64,000 bases of DNA from Bacteriovorax sp037444575 (GTDB taxonomy: Bacteria; Bdellovibrionota; Bacteriovoracia; Bacteriovoracales; Bacteriovoracaceae). This document shows, piece by piece, positions 43,163 to 51,610 of the stretch; positions within the stretch are counted from its first letter, which is position 1, and each line of letters opens with the position of its first letter. The position numbers and the translations under genes are program-made. Where the stretch lies: assembly GCA_037444575.1 (NCBI GenBank), contig JBBIME010000007.1, positions 262,493-326,492 on the forward strand, read 5' to 3'. The notes beneath the pieces were generated by a model. It made no database searches. It saw only the letters and a list, made by a program, of their open reading frames with translations, and was not told where the DNA came from.

Positions 43163-44356
43163 GTGAAAAGAAGCTTGCTTACATTGTTTCTTATTTGGAC
43201 TTTAACAATTCAGTCAGCTCTAGCATTTACACCACAGGCGTCTACTAATAATAGTGTAGAAATGCAAAAGCAAATCGACCATGCAATTGCTACTTACAAT
43301 GCATTTTCCTCGACTCCGTCAAAGATAAATTTTCCATCCTCTGAATACAGTAAAGCTGTTAATGAATACATGGAAAAACATAAAATTAATGGACCACTTC
43401 CTAAAGCTAAATTTATTAAGACAAATACTTATGAATTATCCTTAAAAGGTAAAAACATTGTCGTCGAAATAAATCCAATCCTTGGGATTATTCGCATTAA
43501 TGGGGTCACGCTTGTGCTAAACTCCAAGGGCGGACTAAAAGGGCAACTAGAACAAGTTGAAAAATTTTTAACAAATCCTAAAACAATTAGTGCCTCTGGC
43601 AAAAATGATGTTCTGACAAAAACAGCAGAATTATTTTTTTCTATACTTGTTCCAAATGCAAGTGCTGACTGCTTAAGTAAATATGATAATGCAATTATCG
43701 CTCAAACTCCTGAGCACAAATGGTATGAAAAATTGCCTGCGGAATGGCCTTTGGCAATCATTATCCTTGCCGGGCTTTTACTTCCTCCTGTCGCTGCCAA
43801 TATTGTAGCAGGAACTGTGACTGCTGGGCTTATTGGTATTGCCATTGAAGGATCAGTTCATGCTGAAAAGTATGATCGGATCCAAGCAGAGAGAAAAAAG
43901 AAAGAGGATGCTCTTGAAGAGCTAGTAATGATAAAAGGAGCTTTATCAATAGCGGAAAGCGGAACAGTTCCCCCACCTCAACAGACTGCAGAGAGACCAT
44001 TTACTCAAGACGAATTGAGATTTCATAATCTCTATTTTAAGTATTCAAGCTTTATCCAAAAAACAGGTGGAGTCCTCCTTTCGAAAGAAGAATTTTTAAA
44101 AGCTCTAGCTACTGCCAACAAAGAGGAGAAGCTTTGTAGTCCGACACTATTAGATACAGTTGCAAAAGTAACAGAAAAAATAATGGTACAAAATTCTTCT
44201 CTTGATCCAAATGAATTAATTAAAAACATTGATCCCATAACTGATGATAAAGCAGCATCGACAGTTGATGATCATCGTAGAGATGCACCTAAAGATGTGC
44301 CTGATGTTGGTGTTAGTGAACAGAAGAGTAATTCAAGTGTTGGCGTTGACAAGTAA
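43163..44356 (+). CDS. Exported protein of unknown function with internal hydrophobic hairpin (397 aa)
   Basis: A signal peptide (VKRSLLTLFLIWTLTIQSALA) is followed by a beta-rich domain. A long Gly/Ala/Ile-rich hydrophobic stretch (about 194-232: PLAIIILAGLLLPPVAANIV, then AGTVTAGLIGIAIEG) is followed by a charged coiled-coil segment and a polar low-complexity tail. No family recognised. The GTG at 43163 is chosen because GGAG lies eight bases upstream; a TTG at 43145 is the frame's first possible start. The layout recalls the giant lipoprotein: signal, soluble domain, Gly/Ala-rich hairpin, helical tail. Confidence 0.72.
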   Translation: MKRSLLTLFLIWTLTIQSALAFTPQASTNNSVEMQKQIDHAIATYNAFSSTPSKINFPSSEYSKAVNEYMEKHKINGPLPKAKFIKTNTYELSLKGKNIVVEINPILGIIRINGVTLVLNSKGGLKGQLEQVEKFLTNPKTISASGKNDVLTKTAELFFSILVPNASADCLSKYDNAIIAQTPEHKWYEKLPAEWPLAIIILAGLLLPPVAANIVAGTVTAGLIGIAIEGSVHAEKYDRIQAERKKKEDALEELVMIKGALSIAESGTVPPPQQTAERPFTQDELRFHNLYFKYSSFIQKTGGVLLSKEEFLKALATANKEEKLCSPTLLDTVAKVTEKIMVQNSSLDPNELIKNIDPITDDKAASTVDDHRRDAPKDVPDVGVSEQKSNSSVGVDK

Positions 44357-44489
44357 ACAAACCAAGCATTTTACTCGGATAAATCCGTGTCTTAATATAA
44401 CCTTCATTTATTAATATAGTATTAACTTATCAATAAAATCTCCGATCGATAAAGAATATTGAACATTCTAACAGATTGGAGACGAGCAT

Positions 44490-46046
44490 ATGAACTTTGG
44501 GGCAATGAGTTTTAAAAAGAAAATCATAATAAGTTTCTCATTCATCATCCTCTTGTTCGTCATGATTTTATCCTTTCTTCTTAACTCCCAATATAAACTA
44601 GGGGCGCTTCAAGACGAGGGGGCGGGTCGCTTTAAAGATACAGAAGTGATTTCCGAAATTCTTCTAGAAGTTACTGAAGTCTATACAGTGGCAGCGGATG
44701 CTCAAATTAATCACAATCTAGATGAAACCAAAAAAAGTTTGGCCGAGATTAAAAAGAGGATGCAGACAAGCATTCCCGTGATCACTAAAATGGCCGATAC
44801 AGATCAAGAAAAAAAGTGGGCCAAGGAATTTGAAGCAAGCTACATCAAATATGTCAGTACTATTGAAAATGAAATGCTGCCAGAGCTCGAAAAAAGTGCT
44901 GTCTTAAATCAAAAAACAAAGGAGCTTGATGATAAGATTGATGGGCTTAGAGTTGAGACACAAAAACCCTTAAAGTCATTTTATGAATCTATTCGCAACG
45001 AGTCTCTGGCCTCTGATAAAATATTTGATAAAACTTTTAACGAAGGAATAAAATTATCAATTATAGCTGCTATCATCGCTGTAATTATTTCTATTTTCAC
45101 AGCCCTATTTATATCTTCTAAAACGAGTTCGGCATTAAACAATGTCAAAAATGAACTGGTAAAAACTTTCGAACAAATTGTGGAAAACGCTAGCAAAGTG
45201 GCCAAGGCTGCTGAGCATTTATCTGAATCAACCACAGAGCAAGCTTCTGCCATTCAGGAAACATCTGCATCCATGGAAGAAATGAATTCAATGATAAAAA
45301 AGACAGCTGAATCCGCAAGTGAGTCAACGAGACTTTCCAAATCAAGTGCTCAAAATGCGATTAAGGGAAAGGAGACGTCCGAGCATTTAGTGAGATCAGT
45401 AAATGAGATTGAAGAAAACAATAAATCGATCATGGCCGAAGTCCAAACAGGCAACGAAAAGATTGGAGAAATTGTAGGCCTCATTAATGAAATAGGTGTT
45501 AAAACCAAAGTGATAAACGATATCGTTTTTCAAACCAAACTACTCTCTTTCAATGCTTCTGTTGAAGCTGCACGGGCGGGAGAACAAGGTAAAGGTTTTG
45601 CGGTCGTTGCTGAAGAAGTTGGAAACCTGGCACAGATGAGCGGTATAGCTGCAATGGAAATTTCAGCAATGCTTGAGAGCTCTACCCACAGAGTAAGATC
45701 CGTGATTGATGAGACTCAAAAAGGCGTTGGTGATATTTTATCAAAAGGAAGTCAAGTCGTCCGTCAGGGGCTAAGTGTTGCGGATCAGACTGCAAAAATT
45801 TTAATGATCATCGACGGCGATATTCAGATGGTGGACACTAATATTTCTGAAATATCTATTGCCAGTGATGAGCAATCAAAAGGAGCAGATCAAGTTGCCC
45901 AGGCCCTCCACCAATTGGATCAGGCAACTCAAGCAAACTCGAGTCTCTCTCAAGAACTTTTTGGATATTCTAAAGATCTTTCTGAGCAAACAGAAAAATT
46001 AAAAATCGCTGTTAGTGAACTTCAAAAAGTCGTTGAAGGCGCATAA
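44490..46046 (+). CDS. Methyl-accepting chemotaxis protein (HAMP-less)
   Basis: A transmembrane chemoreceptor. TM1 is at about residues 10-30, a four-helix-bundle-like periplasmic ligand domain spans about 31-185, and TM2 is at about 188-210. The cytoplasmic signalling domain runs to 518. The tip contains VFQTKLLSFNASVEAARAGE and GKGFAVVAEEVGNLA, which binds CheA and CheW. No HAMP domain is evident: TM2 leads straight into the helical signalling region. Ligand unknown. A GGAGACGAG ribosome site precedes the ATG. Confidence 0.92.
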   Translation: MNFGAMSFKKKIIISFSFIILLFVMILSFLLNSQYKLGALQDEGAGRFKDTEVISEILLEVTEVYTVAADAQINHNLDETKKSLAEIKKRMQTSIPVITKMADTDQEKKWAKEFEASYIKYVSTIENEMLPELEKSAVLNQKTKELDDKIDGLRVETQKPLKSFYESIRNESLASDKIFDKTFNEGIKLSIIAAIIAVIISIFTALFISSKTSSALNNVKNELVKTFEQIVENASKVAKAAEHLSESTTEQASAIQETSASMEEMNSMIKKTAESASESTRLSKSSAQNAIKGKETSEHLVRSVNEIEENNKSIMAEVQTGNEKIGEIVGLINEIGVKTKVINDIVFQTKLLSFNASVEAARAGEQGKGFAVVAEEVGNLAQMSGIAAMEISAMLESSTHRVRSVIDETQKGVGDILSKGSQVVRQGLSVADQTAKILMIIDGDIQMVDTNISEISIASDEQSKGADQVAQALHQLDQATQANSSLSQELFGYSKDLSEQTEKLKIAVSELQKVVEGA

Positions 46047-46050
46047 AAAA

Positions 46051-46083
46051 AAGCCCACATATTTCTATGTGGGCTTCTTCTAT
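46051..46083 (-). terminator. Bidirectional Rho-independent terminator
   Basis: Eleven-base perfect arms (AAGCCCACATA and TATGTGGGCTT, 46051-46076) pair around a 4-base loop. On the minus strand it is followed by a run of eight Ts and ends the hppA transcript. On the plus strand it is followed by CTTCTATT and can end the chemoreceptor transcript. Confidence 0.92.
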
Positions 46084-46111
46084 TATTAAATCGAATTTAA
46101 TTTTTTAAAAA

Positions 46112-48175
46112 TTATCCAATTGTCGCAATCAAAGATGCAATCAAAAGAGAAACAACTGACATAACTTTAATTAGGATCGCAACACCTGGTCCAGATGTAT
46201 CTTTAAATGGGTCACCAACAGTGTCACCAACAACAGCAGCCTTGTGTGTGTCAGATCCTTTTGGATGACCTGGAATTCCACCTTTTTCGATGAACTTCTT
46301 AGCGTTATCCCATGCTCCACCAGCGTTTGCCATGAAGAGAGACATTGTCGCACCAACAGCTAGAGATCCAGCAAGCATCCCTGTAAGAGCTTGAGGTCCC
46401 ATTGCAAATCCAACGATAACTGGAGCTAAAATAGCAATCATCCCTGGAAGAATCATTTCTCTTAAAGCTGCAAGAGTCGCGATATCTACAATTTTACCTG
46501 CTTCAGGTTCAGCTTTTCCTTCGCGAAGACCTTTGATCTCGTTGAACTGTCTAGCGATTTCAACAACGATTGCCTGAGCAGCTTTACCTACTGCAGTCAT
46601 TGTAGTTGCACCAACAAGCCATGGAAGAATTGATCCGATAAGGATACCAATAAGAACTCCTGATGAAGTTAATTCAAGTGACATCTTAGCAAGACCATGA
46701 GTTTCTCTTACGTGGTTAACTTCCATTGTGAAAGCAGAGAAAAGTGCAAGAACTGTAAGGATAGCAGACCCGATAGCAAAACCCTTTCCGATAGCTGCAG
46801 TAGTGTTACCTACAGCATCTAGCTCATCTGTAATATCGCGAGTTGCTTTTCCAAGTCCTGACATTTCAGAAATACCACCAGCGTTGTCAGCAATTGGCCC
46901 GTAAGCATCAACTGTCATAACAACTGCAGTTCCTGCAAGCATACCAACAGCTGAAAGAGCGATACCGTATAGACCTAAATATTTATCAGCGATGAATGCA
47001 GCAGCAACAACAAGTAACATTGGGATTGCAGTTGATTCCATACCAACAGCAAGACCGCGAATAACACCTGTACCAGCTCCTGTTTTAGCTGCTTCAGCAG
47101 TTAAACGGATTGGTTTACCAGCAGTGTAGTACTCAGTAATTAGACCGATAAACATACCACTGAAAGCTCCAGCTGCAAGAGCTACTGTAACTCCTTGAGA
47201 AATTCCAAACATTGGAACTAATACATAAGAAGCAATAGTTAAAATAATTGGCGGAACGATTAAAGCATTTCTTAGAACTGTTGCAGGAGATGAATTCTTA
47301 AACATACGGGCCATGAAGATAACGATGATTGAAATCACCATACCAAGAGCTGAAAGTAAAAGAGGAATTGTAACACCAGCAAGACGAGCTGCTACTTCAT
47401 CAGTTCCAGTGATTAGTCTAGCTAATCCAGAAGCAGGAATAGTAAGAGCGATGGCCATTGCAGCAACGATAGCTGCTACCATTGATTCATAAATATCAGC
47501 TCCCATACCTGCAACGTCACCAACGTTATCACCAACGTTATCAGCAATAACTCCTGGGTTACGTGGATCATCTTCAGGAATGTTTTCTACAACTTTACCA
47601 GCAATATCAGATCCAACGTCAGCAGCTTTAGTATAAATACCACCACCGATACGAGCAAATAATGCGATTGATGAAGCACCAACTGCGAATGAGTGAAGAA
47701 TTGTTGCAAGAGCAGCTGAATCCTTAAACATTACGTAGATTGTTCCAAGACCAATAAGTCCAAGTGAAGCTACTGCCAGACCCATAACCGCTCCACCATC
47801 TAGTGCTACTAGAAGTGCTGCTGCTTTTGAACCTGTTGAAGCTGCTTGAGTTGTGCGAACGTTTGCGTAAGTCGCAGCTTTCATTCCAGCGAATCCCGCT
47901 AGAAGTGAAAGGAATGCTCCCACAACAAATGAGATAGCTGATACAGCACCTAAGCCGTACCAAAGAGCAGCAGCAACCACTGCTGAATAAATCGCAAGAA
48001 CTTTATACTCGCGAACTAAAAAGGCCATCGATCCTTCGCGTACGTAAGATGCGATTCTTTCGCTTGTTTCATTTCCGCCTGGCTGAGCTTTTACTCGGAT
48101 GTAAAAACCAAGGGCGATTACTAAACCAATCACTCCTACAATAGCAGGAGAGAGAATTAGTGATTCACTAAACAT
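46112..48175 (-). CDS. hppA: Membrane-bound pyrophosphatase (K+-dependent type)
   Basis: An ion-pumping pyrophosphatase with about 16 membrane segments that couples PPi hydrolysis to H+ or Na+ export. The substrate-binding block DVGSDIAGKVVENIPEDDPR, then NPGVIADNVGDNVGDVAGMGAD, lies at about residues 185-225. The motif GNTTAAIGKGFAIGSA (about 453-468) carries Ala where K+-independent enzymes have Lys, so it belongs to the K+-dependent group, and Na+ pumping is possible. At 687 residues it is complete. AGGAG precedes the ATG. A 15-bp palindrome next to a TTGACG -35 candidate may regulate it. Confidence 0.95.
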   Translation of the reverse strand: MFSESLILSPAIVGVIGLVIALGFYIRVKAQPGGNETSERIASYVREGSMAFLVREYKVLAIYSAVVAAALWYGLGAVSAISFVVGAFLSLLAGFAGMKAATYANVRTTQAASTGSKAAALLVALDGGAVMGLAVASLGLIGLGTIYVMFKDSAALATILHSFAVGASSIALFARIGGGIYTKAADVGSDIAGKVVENIPEDDPRNPGVIADNVGDNVGDVAGMGADIYESMVAAIVAAMAIALTIPASGLARLITGTDEVAARLAGVTIPLLLSALGMVISIIVIFMARMFKNSSPATVLRNALIVPPIILTIASYVLVPMFGISQGVTVALAAGAFSGMFIGLITEYYTAGKPIRLTAEAAKTGAGTGVIRGLAVGMESTAIPMLLVVAAAFIADKYLGLYGIALSAVGMLAGTAVVMTVDAYGPIADNAGGISEMSGLGKATRDITDELDAVGNTTAAIGKGFAIGSAILTVLALFSAFTMEVNHVRETHGLAKMSLELTSSGVLIGILIGSILPWLVGATTMTAVGKAAQAIVVEIARQFNEIKGLREGKAEPEAGKIVDIATLAALREMILPGMIAILAPVIVGFAMGPQALTGMLAGSLAVGATMSLFMANAGGAWDNAKKFIEKGGIPGHPKGSDTHKAAVVGDTVGDPFKDTSGPGVAILIKVMSVVSLLIASLIATIG

Positions 48176-48247
48176 TGTTGCTCCTATGTTTGATTAAGAT
48201 TTTCCGTTTAAATTAGAATAGTTAAGTTAATCTAAAATGATCAATAT

Positions 48248-48270
48248 CGTCAAGCTTTGCGCGGCGCAAA
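48248..48270 (-). promoter_or_regulatory. hppA promoter region with a 15-bp palindrome
   Basis: TTTGCGC-G-GCGCAAA is a perfect palindrome at 48256-48270. It lies two bases upstream of a minus-strand TTGACG (48253-48248) that could be the -35 of hppA, but the matching -10 is poor. Such a placement suits an activator or repressor site. Confidence 0.45.
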
Positions 48271-48335
48271 TCAATGATCCGTTTGTGAACTTATAAGAGT
48301 ATAAACCATTGTGAATATTAAAAGATAAAGGAGAA

Positions 48336-48358
48336 TGAAGCCATATTAAATGGCTTCA
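48336..48358 (-). terminator. Stem-loop terminator of the subtilase gene
   Basis: Nine-base perfect arms (TGAAGCCAT and ATGGCTTCA) with a five-base loop lie 15 bases after the subtilase stop. On the minus strand they are followed by TTCTCCTTTATCTTTT, a moderately T-rich run. Confidence 0.65.
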
Positions 48359-48372
48359 CTCTATAAGATTAT

Positions 48373-51300
48373 TTATTTTTGAAACTTTTCAACAAGAATT
48401 TGAGACTGTTGATCTTTTGAAATACTATTCACAGCTCCAGCATTATTTGGATACAGAACTAGAAGTCTAGCACTCCCCGCCCCTCTCTTAAGAGCAAGAG
48501 TCTCCTCGTCTTTCGCGTTTACAGTTACAACTTCTGGCATATCGTAAAAAGCAAAAGCATTTTCAGCGATATTTATTTTTTGCCATTGTTCACCATGGTT
48601 GGCCAAGAAGTCATCTGAGTTATCATCTGATTCAAGGTTAGACACAGCTAGTTTTATCCCAATATCACCTTGAGCATCAGGTGCAATCTTAGTGATATCT
48701 GCTTCAATGACGGCTACGTCTGAGTGATCGTAAAATTTCATCTCTCCAACATCGAGAATAGCTGGAATATAGTCTTCTTTAACTGTCTTAGGAGATAATT
48801 CAAACGACTTTCTAATTTCTCTTGCTGCTTTTGCGTCTAGGAGTAAAGAAGCAAACATATCTTTTGAGATACCGCTTACATAACCTGTTTTGATCCCTAA
48901 AAGTTCAAGATCAGCAACACCATCATTATTAGAATCAATTTGAAGTGAGATATCACATGGCTGCCACTGAGTTAATGAATCATAAAGCTTCACTCCGATT
49001 TGAAGAACTTTTTTAGATCCACCCTCTGTCTCTTTATCAACAATTCTAATTCCTGCTGCTTCAAGATCACAAGCTGTGCTCTTAGAAAGATTTAGAGGAG
49101 GAGTTACAACTTTTCTTTCATCTGTGCCTAAAAGATTGAAGATAAGAGCATCTCCATCATTCTGGCCATTGTTGATAAGTTTTAAATTAACCTGAGTTCC
49201 CACTTTATCAACTTCTGAATTAGTCATTGTTAAAAAATCAGTTGCTGCGATATCTGTTACTTTATTTAGTACCGCAAGGAATGGAAGATTAATTTTTTCT
49301 GCTCCATCTCCTGAAGTTAAAATCACAAATCCATCAGATTCAATATTTGCTTGATCTTCTGCAGATCGAAGAAGTGTAAAGCTCACTGTGATCTTTGCAG
49401 TTTTGTGCGCTTTAACTTTAAATGAACCTGGAAGGTTTACTTTAATATTTTTGCTAGACATTGCTTTTGAAGAGAACACGATGTCTTTGTCAGAGAAATT
49501 TGTTAGCGTTACAGATTTTGCAATTGTCTTATTACTTGAAATTGAAACTTCTCCAAGAGAAAGTGTAGCTGGTTCAGCAATCACTTGCGATTTGAATGCT
49601 TGTTCAACTTGCACTCGTCCTGCTCCTTGAAGAGAAACTGGAACATGAACATTCCCTTTCATCATAATTTTTGAGCTATTTAAAACCTTTGCTTTTAACT
49701 GAGCTACAGTCATTTTTGGAAAAGCTTGTTTTAAAAGAGTCATAACTCCAGCGATATGAGGTCCTGACATTGATGTTCCACTGAACTGAACGCCCTCTGA
49801 TCCGCTTCCCATTGCTGCTGAAATAACGTTAGCACCAGGGCCTGCAATTTCAGGTTTAATGAGAGAGTCAGTTGAGCGAGGTCCGCGAGAAGAAAAGTCA
49901 GTAATCGTATCAATAAGATCATTTCTTGTAATATTTTTTCCAGGAGAGAAGTTAAATTCAACTGCTGCATTATTCTTTAAAGCATCTTTAACAGAAGCAC
50001 CAAGAGCTTTAGTAATCATAATTGCTGGAATATCAAAATGCCCATCTCCTCCCATTTGGATTGGATTTCCATCTTGGTTATTCGCGACTACGGCACCAAT
50101 AGCTCCAAGATCTACGGCCAATTTTAGCTTATCTGCAAATGAGATTGCGCCACGATCGATAAGGGCGATTTTACCTTTTACTGACGCTTTAATATCTTCA
50201 GCAATTGGATCAGCACCATTGCCAATATAAACGAGAGTCCCAGACACATGACTTTCTGCTGCTGGAGTAGAAATATTTCCTTGAACGGCTTCAACTAACT
50301 GAGCATTGGCTTCACCAATTTTTAATTCAGCAGCTGGGATTAAAATATTTTGAGGCATATCATCGATAGCTGCTGCAACCGAAATTGCTTCATTTGCAGT
50401 TGAAGGAGCTCCTACGATATAAGGATTGTCTCCTGAGTTACCAGCACTTGCGACAACAACAGTTCCACCTCTAGTTAAGTTACTAATGGCTTCAGAGTAA
50501 AGAATTTTAGGTTTTCCGTAACCTCCACCTAAAGAGAGGTTAACAACATCAAGGCGATCAGCTGGATCTAGTTTTTCACTTGGGTCAGCTGCATACTCTA
50601 GAGCTTGAATAACAGCGATGTCAGATGTGCTTCCCTTTTTTCCAAAAACTTTAAGCGCATAAAGTTTCGCATCCGGAGCTACACCTGAATATGTTTTTAC
50701 TCCATCTCCAATCCCTGCAACAGTTCCACTAACGTGGCTTCCGTGTCCAGCTTCATCAATCGGGTTAGAGTCACGTTTAGGAATATTTTTTTCGATATCA
50801 GAGTCACCAGAAGAATAATCAGTACCAACAAAATCCACTCCTCCAATAACTTTTTGATTTGGGAATAATTCACTTGGTGCTGGCGCTGATGGATTAACTG
50901 AATCATATATTTCTTTTTTTCCAGGTCCACCAAGCATTGAGTGAGTATAATCGATACCTGTATCGATGATCCCTACTCGCATATTTTGTCCGCGAATACC
51001 TGCTTTATGAAGAACATCAGCTCCAATAAAAGTTACGCTATTGTGTTCATCGAGACTTTTATCTGTAAGGGCCGCAGTTAAGGCTGAAAGCCTTTGTTCA
51101 GTTGAAGAAACTTTTGGACGATCGAAATTTGTATTTTCAACAACGTGTAGTTTCATACCGTTGATTTCAATTTTTGAAATTTTATCAGCGAGCTCACCTG
51201 GAGCTACAAAAGCGATAGCATTTAATACAAGCTTATAAGTTGAAACAATTTTTATCTCAGGAGAAAGCTCTTGAAGTCTAGCTATGACATCCTCTTGTTC

Positions 51301-51543
51301 TGCAAGTAACGCCTTCTTGGCCTCTTCATCGATGACTGCTTTACCATCCACGATCTGTGCGTCTTTTAAAAGAGGATTTAGTTGCAATTGAATTAAACCA
51401 ACATAAGGTGCTGGTGTTTGTTGGCGCATACTGAAGTAGTTCCCAAGTATAAGCCCGAGCTTTCCAGAATTTTTTGGTGCACACGAAGTGGCCAGTGCCA
51501 ACGTAAGTGCTAAAACTGAAATTAACGAAGAAAGATTTTTCAT
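48373..51543 (-). CDS. Subtilisin-family (S8) serine protease, lipoprotein with PA domain
   Basis: The lipobox LATSC (Cys at about residue 21) indicates an envelope-anchored lipoprotein. An inhibitor-like propeptide of about 150 residues precedes the catalytic domain. The triad is Asp in RVGIIDTGIDYTHS (about 190), His in GHGSHVSGTVAG (about 267) and Ser in FSGTSMSGPHIAGV (about 590). A PA domain is inserted between His and Ser (about 415-540), as in lactocepin-like proteases. The 400 residues after the catalytic domain look like Fn3-type or beta-sandwich repeats. It is probably a surface protease; a role in degrading prey protein is plausible but inferred. A GGGAG ribosome site precedes the ATG. 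Confidence 0.91.
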   Translation of the reverse strand: MKNLSSLISVLALTLALATSCAPKNSGKLGLILGNYFSMRQQTPAPYVGLIQLQLNPLLKDAQIVDGKAVIDEEAKKALLAEQEDVIARLQELSPEIKIVSTYKLVLNAIAFVAPGELADKISKIEINGMKLHVVENTNFDRPKVSSTEQRLSALTAALTDKSLDEHNSVTFIGADVLHKAGIRGQNMRVGIIDTGIDYTHSMLGGPGKKEIYDSVNPSAPAPSELFPNQKVIGGVDFVGTDYSSGDSDIEKNIPKRDSNPIDEAGHGSHVSGTVAGIGDGVKTYSGVAPDAKLYALKVFGKKGSTSDIAVIQALEYAADPSEKLDPADRLDVVNLSLGGGYGKPKILYSEAISNLTRGGTVVVASAGNSGDNPYIVGAPSTANEAISVAAAIDDMPQNILIPAAELKIGEANAQLVEAVQGNISTPAAESHVSGTLVYIGNGADPIAEDIKASVKGKIALIDRGAISFADKLKLAVDLGAIGAVVANNQDGNPIQMGGDGHFDIPAIMITKALGASVKDALKNNAAVEFNFSPGKNITRNDLIDTITDFSSRGPRSTDSLIKPEIAGPGANVISAAMGSGSEGVQFSGTSMSGPHIAGVMTLLKQAFPKMTVAQLKAKVLNSSKIMMKGNVHVPVSLQGAGRVQVEQAFKSQVIAEPATLSLGEVSISSNKTIAKSVTLTNFSDKDIVFSSKAMSSKNIKVNLPGSFKVKAHKTAKITVSFTLLRSAEDQANIESDGFVILTSGDGAEKINLPFLAVLNKVTDIAATDFLTMTNSEVDKVGTQVNLKLINNGQNDGDALIFNLLGTDERKVVTPPLNLSKSTACDLEAAGIRIVDKETEGGSKKVLQIGVKLYDSLTQWQPCDISLQIDSNNDGVADLELLGIKTGYVSGISKDMFASLLLDAKAAREIRKSFELSPKTVKEDYIPAILDVGEMKFYDHSDVAVIEADITKIAPDAQGDIGIKLAVSNLESDDNSDDFLANHGEQWQKINIAENAFAFYDMPEVVTVNAKDEETLALKRGAGSARLLVLYPNNAGAVNSISKDQQSQILVEKFQK

Positions 51544-51574
51544 AGAGAACTCCCGTCACTTTAATGGACGGGGC

Positions 51575-51602
51575 ACTATAACAGCGTGAAAAAAATAGTC
51601 AA
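51575..51602 (-). promoter_or_regulatory. Sigma-70-type promoter of the subtilase gene
   Basis: On the minus strand TTGACT (51602-51597), a 16-base spacer and TATAGT (51580-51575) lie upstream of the subtilase gene. The expected start is near 51568, giving a leader of about 25 bases. Confidence 0.6.
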
Positions 51603-51610
51603 AGATTAGA

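Noticed and set aside
51552..51572. CCCGTC/GACGGG inverted repeat overlapping the ribosome site of the subtilase gene, considered as a ribosome-masking switch
   Set aside because: The -10 box at 51575-51580 puts the transcription start near 51568, inside the 5' arm, so the hairpin would not form fully in the mRNA.
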